Below, piece by piece: positions 25,984 to 36,349 of a DNA stretch of 53,021 bases (its first letter is position 1; each line of letters opens with the position of its first letter). This DNA is from an uncultured Oscillospiraceae bacterium (GTDB lineage: Bacteria; Bacillota; Clostridia; Oscillospirales; Oscillospiraceae): assembly GCA_934561175.1 (NCBI GenBank), contig CAKTFW010000007.1, positions 1 to 53,021 of the forward strand, given 5' to 3'. A model generated the notes under the pieces. It saw only the letters and a list, made by a program, of their open reading frames with translations, was not told the DNA's origin and ran no database searches. A program made the position numbers and the translations under genes.

Positions 25984-26718
25984 ATGGCAGAACATCTGAA
26001 CAATAACGGTGCCGGGGAACGGAATGTTCCCCGGCATATCGCCATCATAATGGATGGAAATGGCCGCTGGGCGAAAAAACGCGGCTTGCCGCGGACAGCG
26101 GGGCATAAGGCGGGCAGTGAGACCTTTCGCAGAATTGCGCGCTACTGCCGGAAAATCGGGGTGCAGTATCTGACCGTTTACGCTTTTTCCACAGAGAACT
26201 GGAAGCGGGCGGAGGAAGAGGTATCTGCCATTATGCGGCTTTTGAAACGCTATCTGATGGAGATCCTTGACACGATGGAGCAGGAGCAGATCCGAATTCG
26301 ATTTTTTGGCGATCTGAGCCGCCTGAATCCAGAGCTGCGGCGGCTCTGTGAGCAGGCATGCGAGCGTTCCAAGATTTATGAGGATGCACAGGTGAACATC
26401 TGCCTGAACTATGGCGGCCGGGATGAGATTGTCCGGGCGGCAAAGGCTTTTGCAGCAGACTGTGCGGCAGGGCGAGCAGACGCGGAAGCGCTGACGGAGG
26501 CGGACTTTGGACGCTATCTCTATTCCGCGGAGGTTCCGGATCCGGACCTGATTATTCGTCCCAGCGGAGAAATCCGAATTTCTAATTTTCTGTTATGGCA
26601 GTCGGCCTATGCGGAATACTATTTCACGGATGTCCTGTGGCCGGATTTTACCGAGGCGGAGCTGGATCGCGCAATTGAAGCCTATCTGGGGCGGAACCGC
26701 CGGTTTGGAGGAACCTGA
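25984..26718 (+). CDS. uppS: Isoprenyl transferase (undecaprenyl diphosphate synthase)
   Basis: Condenses isopentenyl diphosphate units in cis to make the C55 carrier lipid for cell-wall synthesis. 244 residues with IIMDGNGRWAKKRGLPR (catalytic aspartate), the AFSTENWKR block and the C-terminal RPSGEIRISNFLLWQ block. Starts immediately after frr; next to cdsA and dxr as in many Firmicutes. Confidence 0.97.
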   Translation: MAEHLNNNGAGERNVPRHIAIIMDGNGRWAKKRGLPRTAGHKAGSETFRRIARYCRKIGVQYLTVYAFSTENWKRAEEEVSAIMRLLKRYLMEILDTMEQEQIRIRFFGDLSRLNPELRRLCEQACERSKIYEDAQVNICLNYGGRDEIVRAAKAFAADCAAGRADAEALTEADFGRYLYSAEVPDPDLIIRPSGEIRISNFLLWQSAYAEYYFTDVLWPDFTEAELDRAIEAYLGRNRRFGGT

Positions 26719-26719
26719 T

Positions 26720-27544
26720 ATGAAATCAAGATTGATTGTTGCGGCAGTTGGCGTTCCGCTGGTTTTACTGGTCATTATCGTATTGCCGAAAATTGCGATG
26801 GCGATTCTGTTGGCGGCGATGTGCGCGCTGGCGGTCCATGAAATTCTGTGGACAACGGGACTGCTGCGCCATGCGCGGATTGTACTCTATACAATGCTTC
26901 TGGCGGCGTTCATTCCGATTTGGGACTATTGCGGTGCGCCGCAGTTTGCAATGCTCTGTGCGTTGACGCTGTTTTTGCTTGCTGTATTTGCAGAATTGCT
27001 GGCGGCCTATCGTGCACTGAAGATTGAAAGCATTGCAATGGCACTGATGGCAGGAATTATGGTGCCGATGATGCTCTCATCTCTGGTGCGGCTGATGTTG
27101 CTGGAGCATGGCAGAATTTATGCCTGCGCGCCGTTTGTAGTTGCATTTGTGGCAGATGGCGGTGCGTATTTTGCAGGCCGCTTTTTCGGTAAGCATAAGC
27201 TGGCGCCGCATGTTAGCCCGCATAAAACAATAGAGGGCCTGGTCGGCGGATTTGTGACGGCACTGGTGGCCATGCTGCTCTATGGCGTGGTTTGCCGTTA
27301 CGGCTTCAAGCTGGAAGTCAGTTGGACTGCCGCGGTGGTTTATGCCGTGGTGGGAACCGGCGCATCGGTGCTGGGCGATCTCGGTTTTTCTGCGATTAAG
27401 CGGCAGACCGGCATTAAAGATTACGGGACACTGCTGCCCGGTCACGGCGGCGTGCTGGACCGGTTTGACAGCATGGTGACGACGGCACCGGTCATTGAAG
27501 TGCTGGCCGCCGTGCTGCCCTTTGTGGGAGGAACGCTGGTATGA
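26720..27544 (+). CDS. cdsA: Phosphatidate cytidylyltransferase
   Basis: Makes CDP-diacylglycerol for phospholipid synthesis in the membrane. 274 residues, multiple hydrophobic helices, and the family signature near the C terminus: SAIKRQTGIKDYG then LLPGHGGVLDRFDS. The start follows GGAGG one base after uppS; a longer frame begins inside uppS and is rejected. Its stop overlaps the dxr start (ATGA). Confidence 0.95.
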   Translation: MKSRLIVAAVGVPLVLLVIIVLPKIAMAILLAAMCALAVHEILWTTGLLRHARIVLYTMLLAAFIPIWDYCGAPQFAMLCALTLFLLAVFAELLAAYRALKIESIAMALMAGIMVPMMLSSLVRLMLLEHGRIYACAPFVVAFVADGGAYFAGRFFGKHKLAPHVSPHKTIEGLVGGFVTALVAMLLYGVVCRYGFKLEVSWTAAVVYAVVGTGASVLGDLGFSAIKRQTGIKDYGTLLPGHGGVLDRFDSMVTTAPVIEVLAAVLPFVGGTLV

Positions 27545-28692
27545 CAAGAACAATTTCGATTTTAGGCTCAACCGGTTCGATCGGTCGGCAGACGCTGGAT
27601 GTAATTGACCATTTGCCGATTACGGTTGCAGCGTTGACTGCCAACCGCGATGTGGCGCGGATGGAGCAGCAGTGTCGGAAATACCGCCCGTCGCTTGCGG
27701 TTATGGCGGATGAGCAGGCAGCCGCAGATCTGAAGGTGCGGCTGGCAGACACCAGTGTTCGCGTGGAGGCCGGAATGGAAGGCATCCGCGAGGCAGCGGT
27801 GCTGGAGACGGTCGATACGGTCGGTGGCTCCATTATGGGAATTGCCGGGCTGGAATCGACGCTGGCTGCACTGCAGGCAGGAAAGCGGCTGGCACTGGCC
27901 AATAAGGAGACGCTGGTCTGTGCCGGAGAGCTGGTGATGAAGACCGCAAGGGAGTATGGCGCGGAAATTATTCCGGTGGATTCGGAGCACTCGGCGATTT
28001 TTCAGTGCTTGATGGGATGCCGGGACCGCGGTGAGGTCAAGCGGCTGATCCTGACGGCTTCCGGCGGTCCGTTTTTCGGCAAGACCCGTGCCGAGTTGCA
28101 GAATGTACCGGCCGCTGCTGCACTCAAACATCCCAACTGGGCGATGGGGCAGAAAATTACGATTGATTCTGCGACCATGATGAACAAAGGACTGGAATGC
28201 ATTGAAGCCATGCGGTTGTATAACCTGCCGGCAGAAAAAATTGCGGTGGTTATTCATCGCCAGAGTATTGTTCATTCTCTGGTGGAATATTGTGATGGTG
28301 CAGTACTGGCACAGCTTGGCGTGCCGGATATGCGCATTCCAATTCAGCTGGCACTGACCTATCCGAATCGGCTGAAAAGCCCGGCAGCGCCGTTGGACTT
28401 GCTGACTTGCGGCAACCTGACTTTCGACGCGCCGGATTATGAGAATTTCCCATGCCTACAGCTGGCGCTGGATGCTGCGGACAGGGGAGGAACAACTTGC
28501 GCGGTAATGTCCGGCGCCAACGAGGTGGCGGTGGAACAGTATCTGCGCGGGGAAATCGGGTTTTATGATATTCCACATTTGGTAGCGGGCGCGATGGAAT
28601 CGGTGCCATCGGTAAAAGAGCCTACGCTGGAGGATATTCTGGCGGCAGACCGCATGGCGCGGGAATATGTCCACGCGCAGAAGCAGTCATAA
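27541..28692 (+). CDS. dxr: 1-deoxy-D-xylulose 5-phosphate reductoisomerase
   Basis: The committed step of the non-mevalonate isoprenoid pathway. 383 residues: NADPH motif LGSTGSIGRQTL at the N terminus, NKETLV, metal-binding VDSEHSAIFQ, and ASGGPFFG. Overlaps cdsA by four bases and shares the operon with ispG and uppS, so precursor supply and carrier-lipid synthesis are co-ordinated. Confidence 0.97.
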   Translation: MTRTISILGSTGSIGRQTLDVIDHLPITVAALTANRDVARMEQQCRKYRPSLAVMADEQAAADLKVRLADTSVRVEAGMEGIREAAVLETVDTVGGSIMGIAGLESTLAALQAGKRLALANKETLVCAGELVMKTAREYGAEIIPVDSEHSAIFQCLMGCRDRGEVKRLILTASGGPFFGKTRAELQNVPAAAALKHPNWAMGQKITIDSATMMNKGLECIEAMRLYNLPAEKIAVVIHRQSIVHSLVEYCDGAVLAQLGVPDMRIPIQLALTYPNRLKSPAAPLDLLTCGNLTFDAPDYENFPCLQLALDAADRGGTTCAVMSGANEVAVEQYLRGEIGFYDIPHLVAGAMESVPSVKEPTLEDILAADRMAREYVHAQKQS

Positions 28693-28701
28693 TGAGAAAG
28701 G

Positions 28702-29772
28702 ATGCAGCGCACTGTGTATATTGTCCTGGCAATTCTCCTGTTTGGGTTTCTGATTTTCGTACATGAGCTGGGTCATTTTCTGGTGGCCAAATGGATGGGT
28801 GTCCGCGTGAATGAGTTTGCGCTCTGTATGGGACCGGCAATTTGGCAGAAGAAGGTTGGAGAGACGACCTATTCACTGCGCTGTATCCCGCTTGGCGGTT
28901 ATTGTGCAATGGAAGGGGAGGATGAGCGGAGCAGCGATCCGCGGGCATTCACTTCCAAGGCGCGCTGGCGGCAGGCACTGATTCTGGTGGCCGGCGCATT
29001 TATGAATTTCCTGGTCGGCTTTTTGATCCTTCTGGTGCTGTCTGCGATGTCGCGGTCTTTTGCAACGCCGGTGATTGCCGGATTTTATGACGGTAGCGGG
29101 CTGGACGACCCCGGCAGATTTCAAGTGGGCGACCGGATTATCTCCATCGATGGTGAGCGTGTTTATCGCAATCAGGACATTGAGCTGATTTTAAGCCGCG
29201 GCGACGACACAAGTTATGACATCGTAGTGCGGCGGGACGGAAAAACGGTGACGCTTTCGGATCAGGTGATGGAGAAAAAGTCCTTTACCATTGAGGGGCG
29301 GAGCTATCTTCTGTACGGACTCCAGTTTTCCACTCAGCCGAAGACAATCGATACGGTTGTGCGGGAGGCCTGGTTTACGGCGATTGACTTTGCGCGGATG
29401 GTGAAATGGGGCCTGCTGGACTTGTTTTCCGGCAGCGTTGGCCTGCGGGATTTCAGCGGTCCGGTCGGAATTGTGTCTATGATTTCGGAGTCGGGTGAAG
29501 AAGCGCCAACCACTTGGGTGGGCGTGCTGAATGTGCTCTATATCGGCGCATTTCTGGCGATCAATCTGGCCTATATGAATATGCTTCCAATTCCAGCGTT
29601 GGACGGTGGACGCGTGTTTTTCCTGCTGGTGACGGCGGCGATTGAGAAAGTGATACGGCGTCGGTTGAATCCCAAGTATGAGGGATATATCCATGCAGCC
29701 GGGATGGTTGTGCTGATGGCGTTTATGGTGTTTGTCACATTTTCGGATCTTTGGAAATTGTTTGCGGGATGA
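28702..29772 (+). CDS. rseP: Site-2 membrane metalloprotease RseP
   Basis: An intramembrane zinc protease that cuts anti-sigma factors or signal-peptide remnants. 356 residues with the VHELGHFLVAKW zinc motif in the first helix, a PDZ domain (about residues 115-190), and the C-terminal LPIPALDGGR motif providing the third zinc ligand. Four membrane spans are apparent. The ribosome site (GAAAGG) is close to the ATG and weak. Conserved position between dxr and ispG. Confidence 0.94.
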   Translation: MQRTVYIVLAILLFGFLIFVHELGHFLVAKWMGVRVNEFALCMGPAIWQKKVGETTYSLRCIPLGGYCAMEGEDERSSDPRAFTSKARWRQALILVAGAFMNFLVGFLILLVLSAMSRSFATPVIAGFYDGSGLDDPGRFQVGDRIISIDGERVYRNQDIELILSRGDDTSYDIVVRRDGKTVTLSDQVMEKKSFTIEGRSYLLYGLQFSTQPKTIDTVVREAWFTAIDFARMVKWGLLDLFSGSVGLRDFSGPVGIVSMISESGEEAPTTWVGVLNVLYIGAFLAINLAYMNMLPIPALDGGRVFFLLVTAAIEKVIRRRLNPKYEGYIHAAGMVVLMAFMVFVTFSDLWKLFAG

Positions 29773-29776
29773 TAGT

Positions 29777-30814
29777 ATGACAAAGAAATTGATGGTTGGT
29801 TCCGTTGCGGTGGGCGGCGGCGCCCCGGTCAGTATCCAATCGATGCTGAATACGAAGACAACGGATATTGAAGGCTCGTTGACACAGCTGCAGAAGTTGG
29901 CGCAGGCTGGCTGCCAGATTGCACGGCTGGCGGTGCCGGATGCGGCGGCGGCAGATGCCTTTTGCCAGATCGCGGCGGAATCACCGCTTCCACTGGTGGC
30001 AGATATTCACTTCGATTACAAGTTGGCGCTGACCTGCGCATCTGGCGGTGCGGCGAAGATTCGAATCAATCCTGGCAATATCGGTGGTGCAGATCGGGTG
30101 CGTGCCGTGGCGGAAGCCTGCGGAAGCCGGAATATTCCGATTCGGATTGGCGTCAATGGCGGCAGTTTGGAAAAATCTCTGCTGGAGAAATATGGACATC
30201 CAACGGCGGAAGCACTGGTTGAGAGTGCGTTTTCTCACATTAAGCTGTTGGAAGCTTATGATTTTACAGACATCTGCGTGTCCATGAAATCCTCCTCTGT
30301 GCCGGTTACGATGCAGGCGTACCGGCTGTTTGCACAGCGGTCGGACTATCCGCTTCATCTGGGCGTGACCGAAACCGGCACGGTGCAGATGGGAATTGTG
30401 AAATCGGCGATGGGTATCGGCGGCTTACTGTGCAGCGGCATTGGCGATACCATGCGCGTATCGTTGACAGCGGACCCGGTCGAGGAAGTACGGGTGGCCA
30501 AGCAGATCCTGCAGGCAGCCGGCCTGCGGCAGGAAGGGCCGAATATTATCTCTTGCCCAACCTGTGGGCGTACACAGATTGATCTGATTGGCCTGGTGCG
30601 GCAAGTGGAACAGGCGCTTGCAGATTGCAAAAAACCGATTACCGTTGCAGTCATGGGATGTGTTGTAAATGGTCCCGGCGAAGCGCGGGAGGCGGATGTC
30701 GGTATTGCCGGCGGTGAGAATTGCGGTTACCTGTTTGTCAAAGGTGAACCGAAGCGCAAGGTTTCGGCGGAGCGGATGCTGCCGGAGCTGTTGGCGCTGA
30801 TTGATACACTGTAA
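29777..30814 (+). CDS. ispG: 4-hydroxy-3-methylbut-2-enyl diphosphate synthase
   Basis: An iron-sulfur enzyme of the non-mevalonate pathway that reduces cyclic MEcPP. The chosen ATG gives 345 residues and avoids overlap with rseP. The barrel domain begins with VAVGGGAPVSIQSMLNTKT; cluster cysteines are in ISCPTCGRTQ and GCVVNGPGEA. The ribosome site is poor, which suggests translation coupled to rseP. Confidence 0.95.
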   Translation: MTKKLMVGSVAVGGGAPVSIQSMLNTKTTDIEGSLTQLQKLAQAGCQIARLAVPDAAAADAFCQIAAESPLPLVADIHFDYKLALTCASGGAAKIRINPGNIGGADRVRAVAEACGSRNIPIRIGVNGGSLEKSLLEKYGHPTAEALVESAFSHIKLLEAYDFTDICVSMKSSSVPVTMQAYRLFAQRSDYPLHLGVTETGTVQMGIVKSAMGIGGLLCSGIGDTMRVSLTADPVEEVRVAKQILQAAGLRQEGPNIISCPTCGRTQIDLIGLVRQVEQALADCKKPITVAVMGCVVNGPGEAREADVGIAGGENCGYLFVKGEPKRKVSAERMLPELLALIDTL

Positions 30815-30823
30815 GGAGTTTTC

Positions 30824-33800
30824 ATGGAAGAGATTGTAACACTGCTGGAGCTGTTTTCCCGTTATGCGCCAGACGAAAAACTCCGCGCGTCGGTTTCCGG
30901 CGCGCGGATTCTGCATGCAGAAATTGACTGTGAGAACCGCCGTGTAGAGGTGGAGATTGCCAGCGATACCTATTTACCGGAGCCGGCGCTGCACACCTTT
31001 GCACAGGAAGCGGCTATTGCCTATGGTCTGGGCGCTGTTACACTGCGGCCCAAATTTTCCCGGACGCTGCTGCAGGGGGCGGCTTTTGCAGATATGGCGG
31101 CAGGAATTGTGCGGGATTACTCGATGGCGGCTGCGACACTGGCCGGGGCGCAATATGCGCTGGAGGAGGACACTGTTGTTATCCGGCTGCGGGCAAACGG
31201 AAAAAAAGAGTTGGAAGCGCATTTGAAGCCCGCGGTGGAATTTATCCAGGCTCGCTTTGGATTTGCGCCGGAATTCCGTGTTGAGGCATCCGCAGCGGTA
31301 GAAGGGGAAGCACTTTATGCTGCGACCGAACGCATCCGGCAGGAGGCGATGCGGCAGGTGACGGTGCCCGCACCGTCTGTAAAGCAGGAAAGTGGTAATC
31401 AGCCGGTCAAACAGGAAGCTGCGGATGTTATTCTTGGCCGTACCTTCAAAGGTGTCCCGACGCCGATTGGTGATTTGACAATCGATATGTCGGTTGTTAC
31501 GGTGGAGGGCAAGGTCTTTGCAGTACAGCACCGGGAGCTGAAAAAACGCAATGCCTGGGTCGTCTGTTTTGATGTGACGGATTATACTGGCTCGGTGCGG
31601 ATCACGCAGTTTATGGAACAAAGTGCGGCAAAACCGGTGCTTGACCGGGTGCAGGTTGGCATGTGGCTGAAAATTCAGGGCCGCATGACGGTAGACCGCT
31701 ATGAGCACGAGAATGTGCTGCAGCCGACCAATATTGTGGTGGCGCCTGCTCGCAGCCGTGTGGATAAAGCACCGGAGAAACGGGTGGAATTGCATCTGCA
31801 TACAAAGATGTCGGCAATGGATGCACTGACAGATACCGCGTCTGCGGTTAAGCTGGCGGCAAAATGGGGCCATAAAGCCATTGCAATCACGGATCACGGC
31901 GGCCTTCAGTCGTTCCCGGATGCCATGAAGGCGGCGGAGAAGAGTAAGGTTGCGGGTACGGATGAAAAAATCAAGATTCTGTATGGCTGTGAGGCTTACT
32001 TTGTCAACGATATGGATGACCGGATTGTGGTGCATGGTGAGCAGGAATGCAGCCTAGATGATGAATTTGTGGCGTTTGATCTGGAAACCACGGGCTTGAA
32101 GCCGTCGCAGGAAGAAATAACAGAGATTGGCGCTGCAATTTTCCGTGGCGGTGAGGTTGTGGCCAAGTTCAATCTGCTGGTGAATCCGGGAAAGCCGATT
32201 CCTTACAAGATTACGGAGTTGACGGGAATTACAGACGAGATGGTGCGCGATCAGCCAACCATTGCAGAGGCGCTGCCAAAATTTCTGGAGTTCTGCGGAG
32301 ACCGGCCACTCTGCGCCCATAATGCGGATTTTGATATCAGTTTTATTCAGGCTGCCTGTCGCCGACTTGGGATCGACTATGACCCAACTTATGTGGACAG
32401 CCTGATTATGGCGCAGAATATGCTGCCGGAACTGGGAAAATACAAGCTGGATGTGGTGGCGAATGCGCTGGAATTGCCGGATTTCAATCACCACCGCGCA
32501 GTGGACGACGCAATGACAGTGGTTTATATGCTGCAGAAGTTTTATGCCATGCTGAAAGAGCAGGGCGTCCATACGCTGCAGCGTGTAAATCCCCTGATGC
32601 TGAAGCTGCGGACGGGGACAAAGCTGGACAATCGGCAGGCGCGGCACATGATTCTGTTTGCCAAAAACAACACCGGCTTGCGTAACCTCTACCGGTTGGT
32701 GTCCGAGGCACATCTGCACTACTTTTACCGGCGGCCGCGAATTCCAAAGTCAGAGCTTGTCAAGTATCGGGAAGGACTGATTATCGGTTCGGCCTGTGAA
32801 GCGGGTGAGCTGTTTCAGGCGATTGTGGCAGGTAAGAGCCGTGCAGAATTGCGGCGGTTGGCCTCGTTTTATGATTTTTTGGAGATTCAGCCGATTTGCA
32901 ACAATATGTTTATGCTCAGCAACGGTAAGGCGGACAGCGTAGAGCAGCTGCGGGAGTTCAACCGCGTTGTTGTTTCACTGGGCGAGGAGCTGGGAAAGCC
33001 GGTCGTGGCCACTGGCGATGTTCACTTTTTGGAACCGGAGGATGAAATTTATCGCCGCCTGCTGCTGGCAGCGAATAAGTTTCCGGATGCCGATCGGGAG
33101 CTGCCGTTGTATCTCAAAACGACCGATGAAATGCTGGCGGAATTTTCGTATCTTGGCGCGGAGAAGGCGAAAGAGATCGTCGTAACCAATCCCAACCGGA
33201 TTGCCGATATGTGTGAAACCCTGCGTCCGGTGCCGCACGGTCTGTTTGCGCCGTCAATTGAGAACTCTGTGGGGCAGCTGAAGGATCTGGTGTATGGCAA
33301 GCTGCAGCGGCTCTACGGCGACCATCCGACAGAGCTGATCCAGAAGCGCGTCGATCAGGAAATGCACGACATTATTACCTGCCATTACGATGTGATTTAT
33401 ATGAGCGCCCAGAAGCTGGTGCAGAACTCATTGGAGCATGGCTATCTGGTCGGCTCCCGTGGTTCAGTTGGTTCCTCCATTGTGGCCTACCTGTCCGGTA
33501 TTACCGAAGTCAACTCGTTCCCGCCCCATTATCGCTGTCCGGCCTGCAAGTATACGACTTTTGAGGTGCCGGATGGTATTGCGTGCGGCGCCGACTTGCC
33601 GGACGCCGCCTGCCCGAAATGCGGTGCGGCGTTGGCAAAGGAAGGCTTTAATATCCCCTTTGAGACCTTCCTGGGCTTCGGCGGCGACAAGGTGCCGGAT
33701 ATTGACCTGAACTTCTCCGGCGAATATCAGGCGCGCGCCCACGCCTATTGCATCCAGATGTTTGGTAATGGCCATGTGTTCCGCGCCGGTACCATTGGCG

Positions 33801-35122
33801 GTGTTGCAGAGAAGACGGCCTATGGTTATGCGAAAAAATATCTGGAGGAACGCAGTCGCACTGTATCAAAAGCAGAGGAAAACCGGCTGGCTTCCGGCTG
33901 CGTCGGCGTTCGTCGTACCACCGGCCAGCACCCCGGCGGCCTGGTGGTTATTCCCGCGGAAAATGAAATTTACGATTTTTGCCCGGTGCAGCATCCGGCG
34001 GATGATCCGCACTCCGATACAATTACGACCCATTTTGAATATCACTCCATGGAGGAAAATCTGCTGAAGCTGGATATGCTGGGACACGATGACCCGACGA
34101 TGATCCGCATGCTGGAGGATTTTACCGGTGTGGACGCCAAGCAGATTCCGCTGGACGATAAGGATACCATGTCGATTTTCACTTCATCCAAGGTACTGGG
34201 GTATGAAAATGACCCGATTCTCGGTCCTACCGGTGCGGTGGCGATTCCGGAATTTGGCACCAGCTTTGTCCGTGGAATGCTGGAGGAGACAAAGCCGACG
34301 CAGTTTGATACGCTGGTGCGTCTGTCCGGCTTTTCGCATGGTACAGATGTGTGGCTGGGCAACGCGCGGGACTTGATTGTCTCCGGTACGGCCAATGTTA
34401 ACCAGGCGATTGGCTGCCGTGACGATATTATGCTGTACTTAATTAAATGCGGCCTACCAGAGAAACGCGCTTTTAAGATTATGGAGGCGGTTCGAAAGGG
34501 CCGCGGCCTGCCGGATGGTGCGGAGCAGGAGATGATCGACGCTGGCGTACCGGATTGGTATATTGGCTCCTGTAAAAAGATCAAGTATCTGTTCCCAAAG
34601 GCGCATGCAGTTGCCTATGTCATGATGGCCTTCCGCATTGCATGGTTTAAGGTGCATCATCCGTTGGCGTTTTACGCGGCGTATTTCTACCGCCGCAGCC
34701 AGAAAGATGGATTTGATGCCGCAATGATGACACATGGCAAGGATGAAGTGCTGGCACAGATCAAAGCCATTCGCGCCAATCCCGATGCAACGGCAAAAGA
34801 GGAGGATTTGCTGACCACGCTGGAAGTATGTTATGAGTTTTATCTGCGTGGATTTACCTTTGCGCCGATCAATCTCTATGAATCCTCGGCGCTGCGCTTT
34901 GAGATCAAGGATCAGCAGCTGCTGCCGCCCTTTGTATCGGTTTCCGGTCTTGGCGAGACTGCGGCGCTGGATATTGTGGAGGGACGCAAAGGACGCAGCT
35001 TTATTTCTATTGAGGAGTTTTCGGCTGCTTGTCCAAAGGTGTCCAAAACCCATATTGAAAATTTGAAATTGGCCGGTGCATTTGGCGATCTGCCGGATAC
35101 CAGTCAGGTTTCTTTGTTTTGA
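30824..35122 (+). CDS. polC: DNA polymerase III alpha subunit, Gram-positive PolC type
   Basis: The main replicase, with built-in proofreading. 1432 residues in order: N-terminal domain, OB fold (about 235-305), split PHP domain (VELHLHTKMSAMDAL), inserted DEDD exonuclease (VAFDLETTG), second PHP part, then the polymerase domain with catalytic acids in VPDIDLNFSG. A structural zinc site is seen in CPACKYTTF and CPKCG. PolC is typical of low-GC Gram-positive lineages. Last conserved gene of the pyrH operon. Confidence 0.98.
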   Translation: MEEIVTLLELFSRYAPDEKLRASVSGARILHAEIDCENRRVEVEIASDTYLPEPALHTFAQEAAIAYGLGAVTLRPKFSRTLLQGAAFADMAAGIVRDYSMAAATLAGAQYALEEDTVVIRLRANGKKELEAHLKPAVEFIQARFGFAPEFRVEASAAVEGEALYAATERIRQEAMRQVTVPAPSVKQESGNQPVKQEAADVILGRTFKGVPTPIGDLTIDMSVVTVEGKVFAVQHRELKKRNAWVVCFDVTDYTGSVRITQFMEQSAAKPVLDRVQVGMWLKIQGRMTVDRYEHENVLQPTNIVVAPARSRVDKAPEKRVELHLHTKMSAMDALTDTASAVKLAAKWGHKAIAITDHGGLQSFPDAMKAAEKSKVAGTDEKIKILYGCEAYFVNDMDDRIVVHGEQECSLDDEFVAFDLETTGLKPSQEEITEIGAAIFRGGEVVAKFNLLVNPGKPIPYKITELTGITDEMVRDQPTIAEALPKFLEFCGDRPLCAHNADFDISFIQAACRRLGIDYDPTYVDSLIMAQNMLPELGKYKLDVVANALELPDFNHHRAVDDAMTVVYMLQKFYAMLKEQGVHTLQRVNPLMLKLRTGTKLDNRQARHMILFAKNNTGLRNLYRLVSEAHLHYFYRRPRIPKSELVKYREGLIIGSACEAGELFQAIVAGKSRAELRRLASFYDFLEIQPICNNMFMLSNGKADSVEQLREFNRVVVSLGEELGKPVVATGDVHFLEPEDEIYRRLLLAANKFPDADRELPLYLKTTDEMLAEFSYLGAEKAKEIVVTNPNRIADMCETLRPVPHGLFAPSIENSVGQLKDLVYGKLQRLYGDHPTELIQKRVDQEMHDIITCHYDVIYMSAQKLVQNSLEHGYLVGSRGSVGSSIVAYLSGITEVNSFPPHYRCPACKYTTFEVPDGIACGADLPDAACPKCGAALAKEGFNIPFETFLGFGGDKVPDIDLNFSGEYQARAHAYCIQMFGNGHVFRAGTIGGVAEKTAYGYAKKYLEERSRTVSKAEENRLASGCVGVRRTTGQHPGGLVVIPAENEIYDFCPVQHPADDPHSDTITTHFEYHSMEENLLKLDMLGHDDPTMIRMLEDFTGVDAKQIPLDDKDTMSIFTSSKVLGYENDPILGPTGAVAIPEFGTSFVRGMLEETKPTQFDTLVRLSGFSHGTDVWLGNARDLIVSGTANVNQAIGCRDDIMLYLIKCGLPEKRAFKIMEAVRKGRGLPDGAEQEMIDAGVPDWYIGSCKKIKYLFPKAHAVAYVMMAFRIAWFKVHHPLAFYAAYFYRRSQKDGFDAAMMTHGKDEVLAQIKAIRANPDATAKEEDLLTTLEVCYEFYLRGFTFAPINLYESSALRFEIKDQQLLPPFVSVSGLGETAALDIVEGRKGRSFISIEEFSAACPKVSKTHIENLKLAGAFGDLPDTSQVSLF

Positions 35123-35130
35123 GGTGCAGG

Positions 35131-35616
35131 ATGGAAATACGAAATGCAACACGGGAGGATCTTGCTGAAATCCTTCAGATTTATGAAAATGCCAGACAAT
35201 TTATGGCTGCGTATGGAAATCCAACGCAATGGGGTACCGGTTATCCCAAACAGGAGATGCTGGAAGCGGATATTACCAGAGGTGAATTGTATGTGGTGGT
35301 GAATGGTGCTGCGGTAGAGGGCGTCTTTGTATTCACAACACGGCCGGAGCCGACCTATACAAAGATCTATGGGGGAGCGTGGAAAAATGATGCGCCTTAT
35401 GGCACAATTCATCGGGCGGCAAGTGCTGGCCATCAGCGCGGCATAGGACAAATGATGTTGAATTGGTGCTTTGCGCAATGCGGCAATATGCGCGGCGATA
35501 CGCACCAGGACAATTTGCCGATGCAGCACCAATTTGAATACAACGGCTATGCGTACTGCGGCAGGATTTATGTGGAGGATGGAACCGAACGGCTTGCATA
35601 TCAGAGAATGCACTAG
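35131..35616 (+). CDS. GNAT-family N-acetyltransferase
   Basis: 161 residues with the start MEIRNATREDLAEIL typical of GNAT folds and a central acetyl-CoA loop region (SAGHQRGIGQMML). The sequence around DTHQDNLPMQHQFEYNGY corresponds to the usual late beta-strand and catalytic region. Substrate unknown. ATG chosen over an in-frame TTG four codons earlier because GAGGTG precedes it. Probably expressed by read-through from polC. Confidence 0.85.
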   Translation: MEIRNATREDLAEILQIYENARQFMAAYGNPTQWGTGYPKQEMLEADITRGELYVVVNGAAVEGVFVFTTRPEPTYTKIYGGAWKNDAPYGTIHRAASAGHQRGIGQMMLNWCFAQCGNMRGDTHQDNLPMQHQFEYNGYAYCGRIYVEDGTERLAYQRMH

Positions 35617-35627
35617 GAGGTGCAGGC

Positions 35628-36305
35628 ATGACGCAGATTCAAAAGCGGCTTTTTGCTGCACAGGACTGCACTTTTCAGGCGTTTCAGGCTAAACTGATGC
35701 CGACAGTAGCACCGGAACAGGTGATTGGCGTGCGGACGCCTGTGCTGCGTGCGCTGGCACGGGAATTGGCTGGGACGGCAGAAGCAGAGGCGTTTTTGCA
35801 GATGCTCCCACACCGGTATTTTGAGGAGAATCAGCTCCATGCGTTCCTGCTGGGATATATACGGGACTTTGACGCGTGCGTCACAGCGGTGGATACATTC
35901 TTGCCCTTTGTGGATAATTGGGCAACCTGCGATCAACTTTCGCCGCCGGAATTCAAGAAAAATTTGACGGCACTGCGCATGAAAACCGAAGCATGGATGG
36001 CATCGGATATGCCATATACGGTGCGCTTTGGAATTGAAATGCGGATGCGCTATTTCCTGGATGCAGCGTTTGAACCGCGGGATCTTGTGCAGGTCGCAGC
36101 GATTTCCTCAGAAGAATACTATGTTAAGATGATGATCGCCTGGTATTTTGCCACAGCACTTGCAAAGCAATATGACGCGGCGATTGATTACCTGACGCAG
36201 CGCAGACTGCCGGATTGGATTCACCGGAAAACCATTCAGAAAGCGGTGGAGAGCTACCGAATTTTGCCGGAGCACAAGGCGTTCCTGCGGGCCCTGCGGG
36301 CATAA
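35628..36305 (+). CDS. AlkD-like DNA alkylation repair protein
   Basis: 225 residues of helical HEAT-like repeats, recognisable from VIGVRTPVLRALARE, HAFLLGYIRDF, the VDNWATCDQL segment, and RFGIEMRMRYFL. AlkD glycosylases excise bulky or cationic N3- and N7-alkylated purines without base flipping. The WATCD segment holds tryptophan and aspartate at the positions expected for catalysis. Starts 11 bases after the acetyltransferase with AGGAGGTG. Confidence 0.9.
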   Translation: MTQIQKRLFAAQDCTFQAFQAKLMPTVAPEQVIGVRTPVLRALARELAGTAEAEAFLQMLPHRYFEENQLHAFLLGYIRDFDACVTAVDTFLPFVDNWATCDQLSPPEFKKNLTALRMKTEAWMASDMPYTVRFGIEMRMRYFLDAAFEPRDLVQVAAISSEEYYVKMMIAWYFATALAKQYDAAIDYLTQRRLPDWIHRKTIQKAVESYRILPEHKAFLRALRA

Positions 36306-36306
36306 A

Positions 36307-36345
36307 ATAAAACCCCCTGACGAATCTGTTCGTCAGGGGGTTTTT
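36307..36345. terminator. Bidirectional terminator between alkD-like gene and aspS
   Basis: AACCCCCTGACGAA-tctg-TTCGTCAGGGGGTT, a 14-pair perfect stem with A and T tracts, directly after the plus-strand stop and before the minus-strand aspS stop. Confidence 0.95.
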
Positions 36346-36349
36346 CTTC